A program made the position numbers and the translations under genes. From positions 434,001 through 498,000 of the forward strand of contig JAIVFI010000023.1 of the NCBI GenBank assembly GCA_025558095.1: a stretch of DNA of 64,000 bases, written 5' to 3'. Positions 63,604 through 64,000 of the stretch are shown here, piece after piece. The DNA is from Hyaloraphidium curvatum (Eukaryota > Monoblepharomycota > Hyaloraphidiomycetes > Hyaloraphidiales > Hyaloraphidiaceae). Positions within the stretch are counted from its first letter, which is position 1. The number at the start of each line of letters is the position of its first letter. The notes beneath the pieces are model-generated. The model saw only the letters and a program-made list of their open reading frames with translations, searched no databases and was not told the DNA's origin.

Positions 63604-64000
63604 ATGGAGGTCGACCTCCTTTCGTCACCGCCGGCTGCCGACACGGCCATCGCAGCCCTCCCTCGACCTCCCCTATCTCTACTGGCACCCGTCATCCTCA
63701 TCTTTGCGCTACCCGTGGCAGCCCTTGTGTCACGGTGGAGCTCGAAGCCGCTGCCAAGGCCCACCGACTGGCCGGCATGGCTCGGTGCCCTGCCGCGTTA
63801 CGTGACGAAGGGGCCTCGATTGAACCGCGCATACATGGCTGTTGTGGCCCTTGTTATTGGCGTTTTGCTCGTGGACGCGGGGAGCTACCTCAACCGGAGC
63901 GGGTTCCTCGACAAGCCGTGGGTTGCTGATTCGCCTTTCCGGCGCCTGTTGCTTGCTGACGCGGAACCGGACCACGTGCCACTTTCTTTGCCGCGGCAGT
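63604..64000 (+). CDS. membrane protein, 3' end outside window
   Basis: The frame starts at ATG 63604 and remains open to the window edge (132 residues). Two hydrophobic helices are seen: SLLAPVILIFALPVAALVS (about residues 25-43) and YMAVVALVIGVLLVDAGSYL (about 77-96), followed by a polar stretch with DKPWVADSPFRRLLLADAEP. There is no signal peptide; the first helix may act as anchor. The family cannot be told from this part. The codon usage resembles the neighbouring genes. Confidence 0.5.
   Translation, partial: MEVDLLSSPPAADTAIAALPRPPLSLLAPVILIFALPVAALVSRWSSKPLPRPTDWPAWLGALPRYVTKGPRLNRAYMAVVALVIGVLLVDAGSYLNRSGFLDKPWVADSPFRRLLLADAEPDHVPLSLPRQ

Noticed and set aside
1-64000. tRNA, rRNA, CRISPR arrays and transposon ends
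   Set aside because: T-loop-like GGTTCGAA strings were looked for and none had a matching acceptor stem; no spaced repeats, rRNA segments, transposase or reverse-transcriptase motifs were seen.

Overview
This window is nuclear DNA from a GC-rich, intron-containing eukaryote, most probably a fungus. It has Zn2Cys6 and C2H2 regulators with the fungal-type middle homology region, a GT34 mannan-type galactosyltransferase, a clade-D type beta-carbonic anhydrase, a DUF218 membrane protein and dense short introns (about 25-150 nt, mostly 45-65). Donors are overwhelmingly GTG-type (GTGAGT, GTGGGT, GTGCGT). Several genes are unusual for Dikarya: a GH9 cellulase-like protein, a GH19 chitinase with two CBM5/12 modules, a pentameric ligand-gated-channel homologue and a kinase/M23/aminotransferase fusion. 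I therefore lean towards an early-diverging (chytrid-like) lineage, but this is inference, not proof. I see no rRNA, tRNA, CRISPR or intact transposon.

Layout. 1-12 kb: a partial hypothetical gene, an acidic hypothetical, a membrane-anchored alpha/beta hydrolase, an alkenal reductase, a START-domain gene with an apparent frameshift divergent from a Zn2Cys6 regulator, a phytanoyl-CoA-dioxygenase-like protein and an unrecognised protein. 12-25 kb: GH9-like protein divergent from cytidine deaminase, a DnaJ membrane protein divergent from a C2H2 regulator, a zinc-finger/alpha-beta-hydrolase fusion, a saccharopine-dehydrogenase-like reductase and an MFS transporter. 25-36 kb: beta-carbonic anhydrase, F-box protein divergent from RidA, LIM protein, an unrecognised protein (NTF2-like guess only), a small conserved-looking protein divergent from a DUF218 protein, amidase divergent from GH19 chitinase, and a small secreted protein. 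36-50 kb: hypothetical, BTB protein, NAD-dependent reductase, formate dehydrogenase, a large C2H2/fungal_trans regulator, the kinase-M23-aminotransferase fusion, a GT34 glycosyltransferase divergent from a haem-oxygenase-like protein. 50-64 kb: the ligand-gated-channel homologue, a pseudo-amidotransferase/DmpA-type peptidase fusion, a small hypothetical, a tandem-WW protein, pirin, a coiled-coil protein, zinc alcohol dehydrogenase divergent from an ACT-domain protein, and a membrane protein cut by the window edge.

The genes look like ordinary scattered chromosomal genes rather than one pathway cluster. Head-to-head pairs with 100-300 bp between start codons are common, so shared bidirectional promoters are likely. 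The most striking single observation is a 59-bp tandem duplication inside the channel gene. Its period equals the length of one intron exactly, and both copies carry the CAG|GT junction, so it looks like recent intron birth by exon duplication. Exon structures below were worked out by hand from frame, GT-AG signals and family similarity; starts and some junctions are predictions.
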